Positions 1 through 7,300 are shown, counted from the stretch's first letter. The stretch: 15,998 bases of DNA from Syntrophomonadaceae bacterium (GCA_012522705.1 JAAYJY010000025.1:1-15998); one strand, 5' to 3'. The notes: generated by a model from the letters alone, not told the origin. Made by a program: numbers and translations.

Positions 1-412
1 CCAAGTATACCCAGCACTCCGGGGTGTAATGACTGATCCTTATTCCCTGCCGGACCAGTTCTATCCCAGCGTACATACTGTGCAGGGTATGGTCCAGTCG
101 TTTACCCAGTGACCCCAGCAGCACAATCTGGTCGGCACCCCGTTCCCGGGCCAATTCGATCGCCAACTGCAGGTCGGTAAGGTCCTTGCGCACCGGGTAC
201 TGGATGAATTCCACCCTTTGAGTAGTATAATACTTCCTTACCTCCGGCCGCACCGAGTCCAGGTCCCCAATAACGCTGTCGGGTATGATTCCCATCTGGA
301 AGGCGTAATTGGCTCCTCCGTCTGCACACAGGATGGTATCCGAGTTTTCGAAAAAATCCTTGTAGGCATCTAATAACCCGTATTCGCCATTGGCCATTAT
401 AATACAGCGCAT
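1..412 (-). CDS. thiN: Thiamine pyrophosphokinase, 3' part cut by window edge
   Basis: Thiamine diphosphokinase transfers pyrophosphate from ATP to thiamine to make the cofactor thiamine diphosphate in the cytosol. Reading the minus strand from the ATG at 412-410 gives an open frame to the window edge, about 137 residues of a family usually near 210. It opens MRCIIMANGEYG and then shows the family hallmarks ILCADGGANYAFQMGIIPDS and VIGDLDS (nucleotide and metal-binding acidic motif), KDLTDLQLAIELA, and LLGSLGKRLDHTLHSM. The C-terminal thiamine-binding domain lies outside the window. An in-frame GTG at 433-431 has an AGGAAG upstream and would add seven residues (VQIGVAG); I prefer the ATG because MRCIIMANG fits the usual N-terminus. 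The gene diverges from the ferredoxin gene. A minus-strand TATAAT at 515-510 could be its -10 box, but no good -35 box accompanies it. Confidence 0.9.
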   Translation of the reverse strand, partial: MRCIIMANGEYGLLDAYKDFFENSDTILCADGGANYAFQMGIIPDSVIGDLDSVRPEVRKYYTTQRVEFIQYPVRKDLTDLQLAIELARERGADQIVLLGSLGKRLDHTLHSMYAGIELVRQGIRISHYTPECWVYL

Positions 413-534
413 CCCTGCAACCCCGATCTGCACATATTTTAACTTCCTGCCTGTATGATACCATAAACAGACCAACGTGATTTTACGATTAAAACTTACC
501 AAAAGCGAGATTATAGAAATTGTTTTTTTGCAAA

Positions 535-563
535 TTGACAAAAAAATGTCGGTTATCTATAAT
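535..563 (+). promoter_or_regulatory. Perfect-consensus sigma-A promoter of the ferredoxin gene
   Basis: TTGACA at 535-540 and TATAAT at 558-563 are both exact matches to the vegetative consensus and are separated by exactly 17 bases. Transcription would start near 570, leaving a leader of under 30 bases that contains the ribosome binding site AAAGGAGG at 582-589. The flanks are A/T rich, including a T tract just upstream, which could act as an UP-like element. This predicts strong constitutive transcription. Confidence 0.92.
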
Positions 564-597
564 GCTATTATTGTGATTAGCAAAGGAGGCGAAACGA

Positions 598-774
598 ATG
601 GCCTACTTCATAAACGATGATTGCATTGCCTGCGGACTCTGCCTGGAGGAATGCCCGGTGGAAGCCATCTCGGAGGGTGAAGATAAATACGTAATAGACC
701 CGGATTTATGCACCGACTGCGGTGCATGCCTGGATATATGCCCGACCGAAGCTCCGCAGCCAATGGACGAATAG
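598..774 (+). CDS. 2[4Fe-4S] clostridial-type ferredoxin, 58 residues
   Basis: A small cytosolic electron carrier holding two low-potential [4Fe-4S] clusters, used in clostridia by hydrogenases, pyruvate:ferredoxin oxidoreductase and formate dehydrogenases. The 58-residue product shows two CxxCxxCxxxCP motifs: Cys9, 12, 15, 19 followed by Pro20, and Cys38, 41, 44, 48 followed by Pro49. The full length and the two-fold pseudo-repeat match the classical family. The ATG at 598 follows AAAGGAGG (582-589) with 8 bases between. The gene stands alone: a consensus promoter lies directly upstream and a strong hairpin terminator directly downstream, so it is probably transcribed as an abundant single-gene mRNA. 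The redox partner cannot be deduced from the neighbours, though fdhD downstream in the window shows that the cell handles formate dehydrogenase. Confidence 0.95.
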   Translation: MAYFINDDCIACGLCLEECPVEAISEGEDKYVIDPDLCTDCGACLDICPTEAPQPMDE

Positions 775-805
775 AATAATCACTGCAGTCATAAAATTAG
801 CAGTT

Positions 806-840
806 CGACTCCTGCCGAATCCACGGTGGGAGTTGTTTTT
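806..840 (+). terminator. Rho-independent terminator of the ferredoxin gene
   Basis: CGACTCCTGCCG (806-817) pairs along all 12 positions, counting three G-U pairs, with CGGTGGGAGTTG (824-835). The loop is AATCCA and the stem is followed by TTTTT (836-840). It ends the ferredoxin transcript and its T run overlaps the trmL stop codon on the other strand. In the trmL direction the U tract after the stem is poor, so it is less convincing as a terminator for trmL. Confidence 0.88.
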
Positions 841-1297
841 ATTTCAGGCCGGGGTAATCGTTCTGCCGCAGGGCCTCGAACAATACTATGGCAACCGAAT
901 TGGATAGGTTGAGAGAGCGCCCCGTATCCCGCATGGGGATGCGGATCTGGCTCTCCGGGAAGGGCTCCAGGGCATGCGGGGGCAGGCCACGGGTCTCGCA
1001 ACCAAAAACCAGCACATCCCCGGGATGATAGCGAATCTGGTGGTAACTGCGGGGGGCATGGGTGGTGGCCAGGTAGAACCGACAATCCCGATTGACCTGG
1101 CAAAAATCGGTGAAGCTCTCCCAGAGCTTGACCTCTACCTGATCCCAGTAATCCAACCCGGCCCGTTTCAGATAACGGTCGCTCACTGAAAACCCCAGGG
1201 GCTTGACCAGATTCAGAGTGGTACCGGTCAACGCGCAGGTGCGGGCTATATTACCGGTATTCTGCGGTATCTCCGGTTCCACCAGGACTATTTGCAT
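839..1297 (-). CDS. trmL: tRNA (cytidine/uridine-2'-O-)-methyltransferase TrmL, SPOUT family
   Basis: This SAM-dependent SPOUT enzyme 2'-O-methylates the wobble nucleotide (position 34) of certain leucine tRNAs in the cytosol. The 152-residue product matches the family size. It starts MQIVLVEPEIPQNTGNIART, a hallmark N-terminus, followed by a central FGCETRGLP and a C-terminal RSLNLSNSVAIVLFEAL; the last two form the trefoil-knot SAM site. The ATG at 1297-1295 is chosen because it fits the family N-terminus. A GAGGAG stands only two bases before it, unusually close; an upstream TTG at 1354 would add 19 residues with no family support. The gene is transcribed from a promoter at 1488-1460, giving a leader of about 155 bases, and ends in the T run of the convergent ferredoxin terminator. 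Confidence 0.93.
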   Translation of the reverse strand: MQIVLVEPEIPQNTGNIARTCALTGTTLNLVKPLGFSVSDRYLKRAGLDYWDQVEVKLWESFTDFCQVNRDCRFYLATTHAPRSYHQIRYHPGDVLVFGCETRGLPPHALEPFPESQIRIPMRDTGRSLNLSNSVAIVLFEALRQNDYPGLK

Positions 1298-1459
1298 GAC
1301 TCCTCGTTCACCACCGTCATTGGATTTAGGGTTCTGGAAATATGATGCCAGCAAGCATTGGTCCAGCCCGGCTCAATGGCTCCCATCGTCTGTTTGCGCC
1401 AACGCCGCCGTCGCGTCTTTATTGACCCTGATTAAGATGCTGCCGCCGCTATTCCCCAA

Positions 1460-1488
1460 ATTATACCTGATAGGAGCATTCATAACAA
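1460..1488 (-). promoter_or_regulatory. Sigma-A type promoter for trmL
   Basis: On the minus strand TTGTTA (1488-1483) is followed after exactly 17 bases by a perfect TATAAT (1465-1460). Transcription would begin near 1453, about 155 bases before the trmL start. The promoter lies in the divergent space between trmL and the SpoIID-domain gene. I see no equally good plus-strand promoter for the SpoIID-domain gene. Confidence 0.75.
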
Positions 1489-1539
1489 TTTGCCCGGTCG
1501 CAAAGAATAAACCCGAAGTAAAGTAATTGTAAAGGAGAG

Positions 1540-2532
1540 ATGTATTTGCGGCCCAGCAATCGGAAAAGAACAGTCCCATTGCTAGTAGTGGCTCTGGTGA
1601 CAGCCCTGCTGGCAGTGTCAGGATGTAATCAGGCGTCCCAAAAACCGGACCTCACGACGGAAAAACCGCCGGCACCACTGGCTCCGGAGGTCACCCAATA
1701 CAAGAGCGAGCCTAATATTACCCTCTACCGCAGCGCCACCGGCCAGAAGGAGGAGCTTAAGCTGGAAGAATACCTGAAAGGGGTGGTAGCCGCCGAAATC
1801 GGCCCCAAATTCCCCATGGAAGCACTAAAAGCCCAAGCCATCGTAGCCCGCACCATGACCCTGGCCTTGCTGAATTATGAAAACGGTACCCGGGGCAAAC
1901 ATGGAACGGACGCTAGTGACGACCATACCGAATTCCAGGCCTGTGACGCCAAAAAGATAACGCCGGAGATTGCCCAAGCAGTGGATGAGACCCGGGGCCA
2001 GGTACTGACTTATGAGGGCAAGTTCGTCTACGCCCTCTTTTCCTCAGCGTCGGCGGAGAAAACCGCCAGCATTGAGGAAGGCTTCCCCAAGTTGAAGGAC
2101 CAGGCCGCCGCCTATATAGTACCAGTGGACACCAACTGGCTGCAGGCCGCTCCGGAAAAATACCGGGACTGGACGGTCAAGGTGCCTCGTTCCACAGTCA
2201 AAAACTTTATGGGTGCCCAAGCCGGTTCCCTGGATGACATCCGGATCGGCGAAAAAGGTCCTTCCGGGCGGGCCCTGACGGTGGTCGCCGGCTCGGCTTC
2301 CATCCCCGCAGTCGATTTGCGGGAGAAGGTGGGATTTGACCAGCTCTTTTCAACTTATTTCACCAGCGTGGGCGTGGAAGGCAACCATGTGGTATTCAAG
2401 GGCAAGGGCTGGGGGCACGGCTGCGGCATGGAGCAGTGGGGCGCCTATGTGATGGCCAATGAAGGCAAGGATGCCCGCACAATCGTAGAACACTATTTTC
2501 CCGGCACCATGTGGAATCAGCTATATCAATAG
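1540..2532 (+). CDS. SpoIID/LytB-domain lipoprotein (stand-alone, divergent)
   Basis: SpoIID is a membrane-anchored lytic transglycosylase that cleaves denuded peptidoglycan during engulfment; the wider SpoIID/LytB family includes other wall proteins. The 330-residue product has basic residues 8-10, a hydrophobic stretch and a lipobox VSGC with Cys29, so it is probably a lipoprotein outside the membrane. The domain core begins with EEYLKGVVAAEIGPKFPMEA (Glu86 is the candidate catalytic acid) and continues LKAQAIVART. It closes with GKGWGHGCGMEQWGAYVMA and VEHYFPGT, matching the family C-terminus. The middle (FSSASAEKTASIEEGFPKLK) departs from the usual YHS-SGG-T motif, and GHGCGMEQ replaces the common GHGVGMSQ, so it is more likely a paralog than the sporulation spoIID itself. 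AAAGGAG (1531-1537) lies only two bases before the ATG; a TTG at 1546 is spaced better and may be the real start. Monocistronic, convergent with the EamA gene 9 bases away. Confidence 0.82.
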   Translation: MYLRPSNRKRTVPLLVVALVTALLAVSGCNQASQKPDLTTEKPPAPLAPEVTQYKSEPNITLYRSATGQKEELKLEEYLKGVVAAEIGPKFPMEALKAQAIVARTMTLALLNYENGTRGKHGTDASDDHTEFQACDAKKITPEIAQAVDETRGQVLTYEGKFVYALFSSASAEKTASIEEGFPKLKDQAAAYIVPVDTNWLQAAPEKYRDWTVKVPRSTVKNFMGAQAGSLDDIRIGEKGPSGRALTVVAGSASIPAVDLREKVGFDQLFSTYFTSVGVEGNHVVFKGKGWGHGCGMEQWGAYVMANEGKDARTIVEHYFPGTMWNQLYQ

Positions 2533-2541
2533 CCGAACATC

Positions 2542-3438
2542 TTAGGCGGGCGGAAGACTGGTAACCACCGCTTCCCCCGCCGGGCCATGTTCTAGGCCAG
2601 CGGCAATGAAAATTCCTGACAGAATCAGTAGACCGCCAGCCAACTGGTTCCAGGCCAAAGTCTCGCCTAAAATCAAGTAAGCCAGGACACTGGCCCCTAC
2701 CGATTCGCCCAGCACTGAGACTGATACCACCGGGGCTTTTACATATTTAAGCGCCCAGTTCAGGGTAGCGTGCCCAATTATGCCCGGTACCGCCGCCTGC
2801 AACAGGAACAAAATCCAGTCCAGGCGGGGATAGCCGGTCAAACTCACCCCCAAGGCCAAGCACGCCACCAGCAGGACCACCGCAGCCGCTACGGACGCCA
2901 GGGAGGTATAGGTCCAGACATCCACCCGGGAGCGCACATCTCGTCCTACTAAAAAATATAGAGCTATGGATAGTCCGCTCAGCAGGGCCAGCATATCACC
3001 CAGCAACCGTCCGGACTGCAAGTCTCCCTGCACTATAAGCAGACTCCCCAGGAGGGCCAGGAATATACCTCCCTGCACCCAGCGGTTCACACTCTCTTGC
3101 AGAAGCCAGGCCGACAGCAGCAGCACGAATATTACCTGCAGATTGGTGAACAGCACCGAACTGGAGATGCTGGTGTAGTTCAGCGAGGTTATCCACAGGC
3201 CCAGGTGCAGGGCCAAAAATAACCCCGCAGCCAAGATATATCCCAGATCACGTGACTTAAGCTCTCCAACCCTGGCGGGGGCGGCGCTGCTCAAAATACC
3301 AGCCAAACCAGCGGTAAAGATCACCCGGTAGAGAGCGATGATCAGAGCCGGGGCGGTGATATAGCGGATCATGATAGAAGAGGTGGACATGGATAGGACT
3401 GCAATGAACAAAGCCAGGTAGATAAGAGCTGGTCTCAT
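2542..3438 (-). CDS. EamA/DMT-superfamily permease, coupled to livG
   Basis: Drug/metabolite-superfamily transporter with two EamA repeats, typically a ten-helix inner-membrane exporter of amino acids or metabolites. The 298-residue product is hydrophobic throughout. Repeat one carries SSIMIRYI followed by ALYRVIF; repeat two ends with ALKYVKAPVVSVSVLGESVG and AYLILGET, typical family motifs. The ATG (3438-3436) overlaps the livG stop codon as ATGA, so translation is coupled and it is the last gene of the liv operon. A GGGGCGGGGG stretch inside the end of livG could serve as its ribosome binding site. Its place in the operon suggests a substrate related to the liv importer, such as amino-acid export, but this is inference. 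No terminator with a U run is visible in the 9-base gap to the convergent SpoIID-domain gene. Confidence 0.9.
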   Translation of the reverse strand: MRPALIYLALFIAVLSMSTSSIMIRYITAPALIIALYRVIFTAGLAGILSSAAPARVGELKSRDLGYILAAGLFLALHLGLWITSLNYTSISSSVLFTNLQVIFVLLLSAWLLQESVNRWVQGGIFLALLGSLLIVQGDLQSGRLLGDMLALLSGLSIALYFLVGRDVRSRVDVWTYTSLASVAAAVVLLVACLALGVSLTGYPRLDWILFLLQAAVPGIIGHATLNWALKYVKAPVVSVSVLGESVGASVLAYLILGETLAWNQLAGGLLILSGIFIAAGLEHGPAGEAVVTSLPPA

Positions 3439-4199
3439 ACCCCCGCCCCGAGGTAGGACTGGATGACCTGTTCGTCGTTTTTGACCTGGGCGGGGGTTCC
3501 TTCAGCGATCTTGCGGCCATAATTGAGCACCGCTATCCGTTCACAGATGTTCATGACCAGGTTCATATCGTGCTCGACCAGGATGATGGTCAGCTCGAGT
3601 TGGTCGCGGATACTGCGGACAAAAGCCATCAATTCCTCTTTCTCCCCGGCATTCATGCCCGCCCCCGGTTCATCCAGCAGCAACAGGGAGGGATCCAAAG
3701 CCAGAGCCCGGACGATTTCCAGACGGCGCTGTTCACCGTAAGCCAGGTATTGGGCATACTCATGCCGTTTATCGGCCAAACCCACCAACTCCAGCAATTC
3801 AATGGCGCGCAGCTCGGTTTCCTTTTCTTCCCGCCGACCGCCCGGTAATCTTAGCAAGCCGCTCCAGAAGCCGCTGCGGGTCACGCCGTACCGGCCCACC
3901 CTTACATTATCGAGGACCGACAGTTTGCCGAACAGGCGTATGTTCTGAAAGGTGCGGGCGATGCCCAGGCGAGCAATGTCATGAGGCGCCAATCCGTCGA
4001 TACGGCGCTCTTTGAACAGGAGCTGCCCCTCAGTGGGGACATAGATGCCAGTGATTATGTTGAACAGGGTGGTCTTACCCGCCCCATTGGGTCCGATTAT
4101 ACCCAGTATCTCCCGGGGCAAGACGCTCAAGCTGACATTGTCGACCGCGCGCAGACCTCCGAATTCCTCGCTTATCTTGGTCATCTCGAGGATGTTCAT
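3435..4199 (-). CDS. livG: Branched-chain amino acid ABC transporter ATPase LivG
   Basis: Cytosolic ATPase of a HAAT-type ABC importer, driving uptake through LivH/LivM. The 254-residue product has Walker A GPNGAGKT (36-43), the LivG-typical segment GIARTFQNIRLFGKLSVLDN, the signature variant LAYGEQRRLEI, Walker B LLLLDEPGAGMN and the switch histidine in LVEHDMN. The features ARTFQNIRLF and AGMN separate LivG from LivF. The start is the ATG at 4199-4197, which overlaps the livM stop as ATGA, preceded by a purine-rich AAAGGGGGG stretch inside livM. An upstream in-frame ATG at 4229 lies within livM and lacks family support. The usual partner ATPase gene livF is not found on either side; an EamA permease gene follows directly. 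Confidence 0.95.
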   Translation of the reverse strand: MNILEMTKISEEFGGLRAVDNVSLSVLPREILGIIGPNGAGKTTLFNIITGIYVPTEGQLLFKERRIDGLAPHDIARLGIARTFQNIRLFGKLSVLDNVRVGRYGVTRSGFWSGLLRLPGGRREEKETELRAIELLELVGLADKRHEYAQYLAYGEQRRLEIVRALALDPSLLLLDEPGAGMNAGEKEELMAFVRSIRDQLELTIILVEHDMNLVMNICERIAVLNYGRKIAEGTPAQVKNDEQVIQSYLGAGV

Positions 4200-5077
4200 G
4201 TCCCCCGCCCCCCTTTCTTGCCCCACCACTTTTTGATGTCATAGATGCGGACGTCACCCAGCAGACCATTGGGGCGGAATATCATCAGGATAACCAATAA
4301 GGCCCCGTAGAACAGGAGTCGGTATTCATCCACGATGCGCAACATCTCTGGCAGACTGGTCAGGAGGACCACTCCAATTATGGTGCCCGGAATGCTGCCC
4401 ATACCGCCCAGCACCACCATATTCAATAACTCGATAGACTTCATAAAACCGAAATCCTGGGGATTGATGTAATACATATAGTGGGAGTACAACCCGCCCC
4501 CCAGCCCCCCCAGCAGCGAACCGACCGTAAAGGCCAGCACCTTCACACGGGTGGTGTTGATCCCACAGGATTCGGCGGCAATCTCATTCTCCCGAATGGC
4601 GTAAAAAGAACGCCCCACCCGGGAGGTCAACAGTTGCCGGTTGAGGATGATGACTACCAGGACCAGCAGCCATACCACCGTGAAACCGGTATTCTGAGGA
4701 ATACCGGACAGGCCCACGGCTTTTCCGCCTGGTCCGAAGTTCAGGAAGAAGACCCGGATTATCTCCGCGAAGCCGATGGTGACCATGGCCAGATAATCCC
4801 CTTCCAGCCTCAGGGTAGGGATACCGATGAGGAAGCCGAAGAATGCAGCGACTAAGGCCCCACCCAACAGAGCCAGGGCGAAGGGAGCATCCAACTGGAT
4901 GGACAGGATGGCCGAGGCATAGGCCCCCAGGCTCATGAAACCGGCATGTCCCATGGACAACTGGCCGGTCACCCCGGTGATCAGGTTAAGGCCCAGGGCC
5001 AGGATTATATTGATGCCGATGATAATCATGATACGGAGATAATAAGCGTCTATAGTCTGGTTCAGAAAAGCATCCAA
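4196..5077 (-). CDS. livM: Branched-chain amino acid ABC transporter permease LivM
   Basis: Inner-membrane permease that pairs with LivH to form the translocation path of the LivKHMG importer. The 293-residue product is strongly hydrophobic. It carries the family motifs LNLITGVTGQLSMGHAGFMS near the N-terminus, PTLRLEGDYLAMVTIGF, and the ATPase-coupling region FYAIRENEIAAESCGINTTR followed by LLGGLGGGLY. It ends with NMVVLGGMGSIPGTIIG and FRPNGLLG. The start is a TTG at 5077-5075, supported by AGGTGG seven bases upstream, which itself overlaps the livH stop codon; there is no in-frame ATG nearby. It sits 10 bases downstream of livH and overlaps livG by four bases, so the three are translated from one message. 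Confidence 0.94.
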   Translation of the reverse strand: MDAFLNQTIDAYYLRIMIIIGINIILALGLNLITGVTGQLSMGHAGFMSLGAYASAILSIQLDAPFALALLGGALVAAFFGFLIGIPTLRLEGDYLAMVTIGFAEIIRVFFLNFGPGGKAVGLSGIPQNTGFTVVWLLVLVVIILNRQLLTSRVGRSFYAIRENEIAAESCGINTTRVKVLAFTVGSLLGGLGGGLYSHYMYYINPQDFGFMKSIELLNMVVLGGMGSIPGTIIGVVLLTSLPEMLRIVDEYRLLFYGALLVILMIFRPNGLLGDVRIYDIKKWWGKKGGRGT

Positions 5078-5087
5078 CGTAGTCCAC

Positions 5088-5960
5088 CTACACCTTTTTC
5101 GATAACTTCTGCCCCAGCAGACCCTGGGGACGGATAATGAGCACCAGGATCAGGATGGCAAAGGCGATGGCATCCTTATAGGATGAGGACAGGTAAGCGA
5201 TCCCCATGATCTCCAGCACTCCCAGGCTCAATCCCCCGATCATGGCTCCGGGGACCGAGCCGATCCCGCCCAAGACCGCGGCCGCGAAGGCTTTTAGTCC
5301 GGCCATGGTTCCCATATAGGGCCAGACCGCATTATAGTATATGCCCACCATCACCCCCCCGGCAGCGGCCAAAGCCGAGCCGGTCGCAAAAGTCAGGGAG
5401 ATTATGCGGTTGACATTGACGCCCATCAATTTGGAGGCCTCCAGGTCCTGGGAACAAGCCCGCATGGCCTTGCCCACCCGGGTCTTTTTGATAGCCAGTT
5501 CCAGCACCACCATCAACAGCGCCGCTATCACCAGGATGATAATTTGCAGGGTCGATACCTGCAGACTGCCCAATTGGAAGGTGGAGTCGCCCAAAACTGC
5601 CGGGTAGCGGGTGGTATTGGGGCCCCGGTACAGTACCATCAACGTGGACAGGAAGATAGAGACTCCGATAGCACTTATCAGAGCCGACAGGCGGGTGGAT
5701 TTGCCCCGCAGGGGGCGGTAGGCCACTCTCTCGATAAGCATCCCCAACAGCATGCAAAAAGCCATGGCCCCCAGCAGGGCCACAAATATGTTGGCCCCGG
5801 CGGTGACCAGGAACAATCCTACAAAAGCCCCGAACATGTATACTTCACCGTGAGCGAAATTTATCAGCTGGATGATCCCGTACACCATCGTATAACCCAG
5901 GGCGATCAGGGCATAAGAACTGCCCAGGGTCAACCCGTTCAACAGCTGCTCCCAGAACAT
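5088..5960 (-). CDS. livH: Branched-chain amino acid ABC transporter permease LivH
   Basis: Inner-membrane permease partner of LivM in a HAAT-family importer. The 290-residue product opens MFWEQLLNGLTLGSSYALIA and continues GYTMVYGIIQLINFAHGEVY, both hallmark LivH segments. The coupling loop reads VGKAMRACSQDLEASKLMGV, and the C-terminus has FAAAVLGGIGSVPGAMIGG and a final IRPQGLLG. I set the start at the ATG 5960-5958 because AGGAGG (5972-5967) stands six bases before it. The other in-frame ATG at 5966 directly abuts that AGGAGG and is too close for normal initiation. The gene follows livK after a 140-base spacer filled with two hairpins. Confidence 0.94.
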   Translation of the reverse strand: MFWEQLLNGLTLGSSYALIALGYTMVYGIIQLINFAHGEVYMFGAFVGLFLVTAGANIFVALLGAMAFCMLLGMLIERVAYRPLRGKSTRLSALISAIGVSIFLSTLMVLYRGPNTTRYPAVLGDSTFQLGSLQVSTLQIIILVIAALLMVVLELAIKKTRVGKAMRACSQDLEASKLMGVNVNRIISLTFATGSALAAAGGVMVGIYYNAVWPYMGTMAGLKAFAAAVLGGIGSVPGAMIGGLSLGVLEIMGIAYLSSSYKDAIAFAILILVLIIRPQGLLGQKLSKKV

Positions 5961-5966
5961 CGACAT

Positions 5967-5972
5967 CCTCCT
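5967..5972 (-). promoter_or_regulatory. livH ribosome binding site that decides the start
   Basis: A full AGGAGG on the minus strand directly abuts one in-frame ATG (5966-5964) and lies six bases before another (5960-5958). Normal Shine-Dalgarno spacing selects the second. The first ATG could act only with abnormal zero spacing. Confidence 0.75.
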
Positions 5973-5984
5973 ATTTAGGTGCAA

Positions 5985-6040
5985 ATCATATACAGTTTAA
6001 CATAGCTCAATCCCCATCGGATGTTAAACCGGATATGACT
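5985..6040 (-). promoter_or_regulatory. A/U-rich hairpin in the livK-livH spacer
   Basis: On the minus strand GTTTAACAT and ATGTTAAAC (plus positions 6021-6029 and 5995-6003) form a perfect 9-bp stem around a 17-base loop. After a 3x3 internal loop the pairing resumes with GTCATAT (6039-6033) against ATATGAT (5991-5985), including one G-U pair. The hairpin abuts the GC-rich hairpin at 6041 and ends about a dozen bases before the livH AGGAGG. There is no U run, so it is not a terminator. It may affect message stability or access to the livH start; this is inference. Confidence 0.6.
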
Positions 6041-6080
6041 CCGGCCTGGGCCCGTCCCTGGTAGGACGGGCCCAGGCCGG
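6041..6080 (-). promoter_or_regulatory. 17-bp perfect GC-rich hairpin after livK
   Basis: Bases 6041-6057 and 6064-6080 are exact inverted repeats of 17 bases around a six-base loop. It begins about 20 bases after the livK stop codon in the direction of transcription. In the livK direction no U run follows, so a classical terminator is unlikely. On the plus strand TTTT follows at 6081-6084, but no plus gene ends here. The placement matches stem-loops known after binding-protein genes in other ABC operons, which stabilise the upstream message or reduce read-through so that the binding protein is made in excess. Confidence 0.8.
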
Positions 6081-6100
6081 TTTTCAAGCCGGAATCGGTA

Positions 6101-7300
6101 TTATTTTACCTCTACGGGAAGCTTATCCAGCAAGGCCGGGAATGTCTCCCCTTTTACGGTCAAAAGGCAAACCGGGCTCTTGGTGGGTTCACGGTCGGCC
6201 CGGAAGGTGGTGACACCGGATACCCCCGGATAGTCTGTCAGCTTGGCCAGTTCCGCTTTGTAGACGCTGGGGTCGGTACTGTTGGCGTCGGTCATGGCCT
6301 TGGCAATAATCATTACCGCGTCATAGTACTGGGCTGAAAACATATCCGGATCCTCGTTAAACTTGGCCCGATAATCCGTTAGGAATTTCGCGGTTTCGGG
6401 GCTGGGCTGGTCGGTGGAAAAACCGGCATAGAAGACGACCTTTTCCTCCACAGCCGTGCCGCCCAATTTGGCCAGGTCCTGTCCATAGAGGCCATCGCCG
6501 CCCACCATAGTGATATCCAAGCCCTTCTTCTGGGCTTCGTTCATGATCAAGGCCGCTTCGGTGTAATAGCCGGTAAACACCAGAGCATCGGCGCCGGCAT
6601 TTTTCAGCTTGGTCACCTGGGCGCTGAAGTCAGTCTCACCGTCATTGATGGTATCCTCGGCGATGATGGTGCCGCCTTGCTCAGTGATAGCCTGTTTGAA
6701 GATGGGAGTCAGAGCGGTGCTGTACCCATTGTTGTTGGAAGTGATCACCGCCAAGTTCTGCCAGCCCTTGTCGTTGATCATCCAATCCACCACTACCGGG
6801 GCTGCCACCGTATCCAGCAGGGTGTTGCGGAATACATAGTCACCGATCTCTACTACTCCCGCACCAGTAGCGCCAGAAGAGAATATGACCATCTTGTTCT
6901 TCTGGGCGATGTCCGCCGCCACCTTGGTCAGACCGGTAGTAGGGTCACCGATCAGGGCCGACACCTTATCCACCGTTATGTATTTGGTGGTGATGTTGGC
7001 GATCTCACTGCTCTCGCCTTTGTTGTCATAGTAGATTCCTTCTACCTGTTTGCCCAGAATGCCGCCCTCCGCATTCAGTTCATCGATGGCCATCTGCATT
7101 CCCTTTTGTCCGGGGATGCCATAGTTGGCCACTGAGCCGGTGAGGGCGCCCAGGAAGCCCAATTTGATCTTGTCACCCGCAGCTGGTGCACCCTGCTGGG
7201 GAGTCTGCTGATTGCTGGCGCAACCACCCAACAGCGAGAAGACCATCATCATGCAAAGCAACAGAGCAGTCCTTTTTATAAACCTTCCCTTCAAATCCAT
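6101..7300 (-). CDS. livK: Branched-chain amino acid ABC transporter substrate-binding lipoprotein LivK
   Basis: Extracellular, lipid-anchored receptor that binds the substrate and delivers it to LivHM. The 399-residue product has a signal sequence (residues about 7-26) ending in lipobox LGGC with Cys27, then a Gln/Pro/Ala-rich linker. The mature part is a type I periplasmic-binding fold: IKLGFLGALTGSVANYGIPG, ELNAEGGILGKQVE, ALIGDPTTG and VVDWMINDKGW fit the Leu/Ile/Val-binding family. The exact ligand cannot be read from sequence; short-chain amides or other amino acids are also possible. I choose the ATG at 7300-7298, though AGGAGG lies only one base before it; a TTG two codons on (7294) is spaced seven bases from AGGAGG and could be used. 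An ATG at 7390 would give a non-family extension. First gene of the liv operon; no convincing promoter found. Confidence 0.93.
   Translation of the reverse strand: MDLKGRFIKRTALLLCMMMVFSLLGGCASNQQTPQQGAPAAGDKIKLGFLGALTGSVANYGIPGQKGMQMAIDELNAEGGILGKQVEGIYYDNKGESSEIANITTKYITVDKVSALIGDPTTGLTKVAADIAQKNKMVIFSSGATGAGVVEIGDYVFRNTLLDTVAAPVVVDWMINDKGWQNLAVITSNNNGYSTALTPIFKQAITEQGGTIIAEDTINDGETDFSAQVTKLKNAGADALVFTGYYTEAALIMNEAQKKGLDITMVGGDGLYGQDLAKLGGTAVEEKVVFYAGFSTDQPSPETAKFLTDYRAKFNEDPDMFSAQYYDAVMIIAKAMTDANSTDPSVYKAELAKLTDYPGVSGVTTFRADREPTKSPVCLLTVKGETFPALLDKLPVEVK

Noticed and set aside
102..464. A 120-codon minus-strand frame across the start of the window
   Set aside because: Its translation is Arg/Gly/Pro-rich without family motifs; the thiamine pyrophosphokinase motifs lie in a different minus-strand frame that is open to the window edge.
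6041..6080. Classical terminator of livK
   Set aside because: No U run follows on the transcribed strand; the TTTT is on the plus side, where no gene ends.
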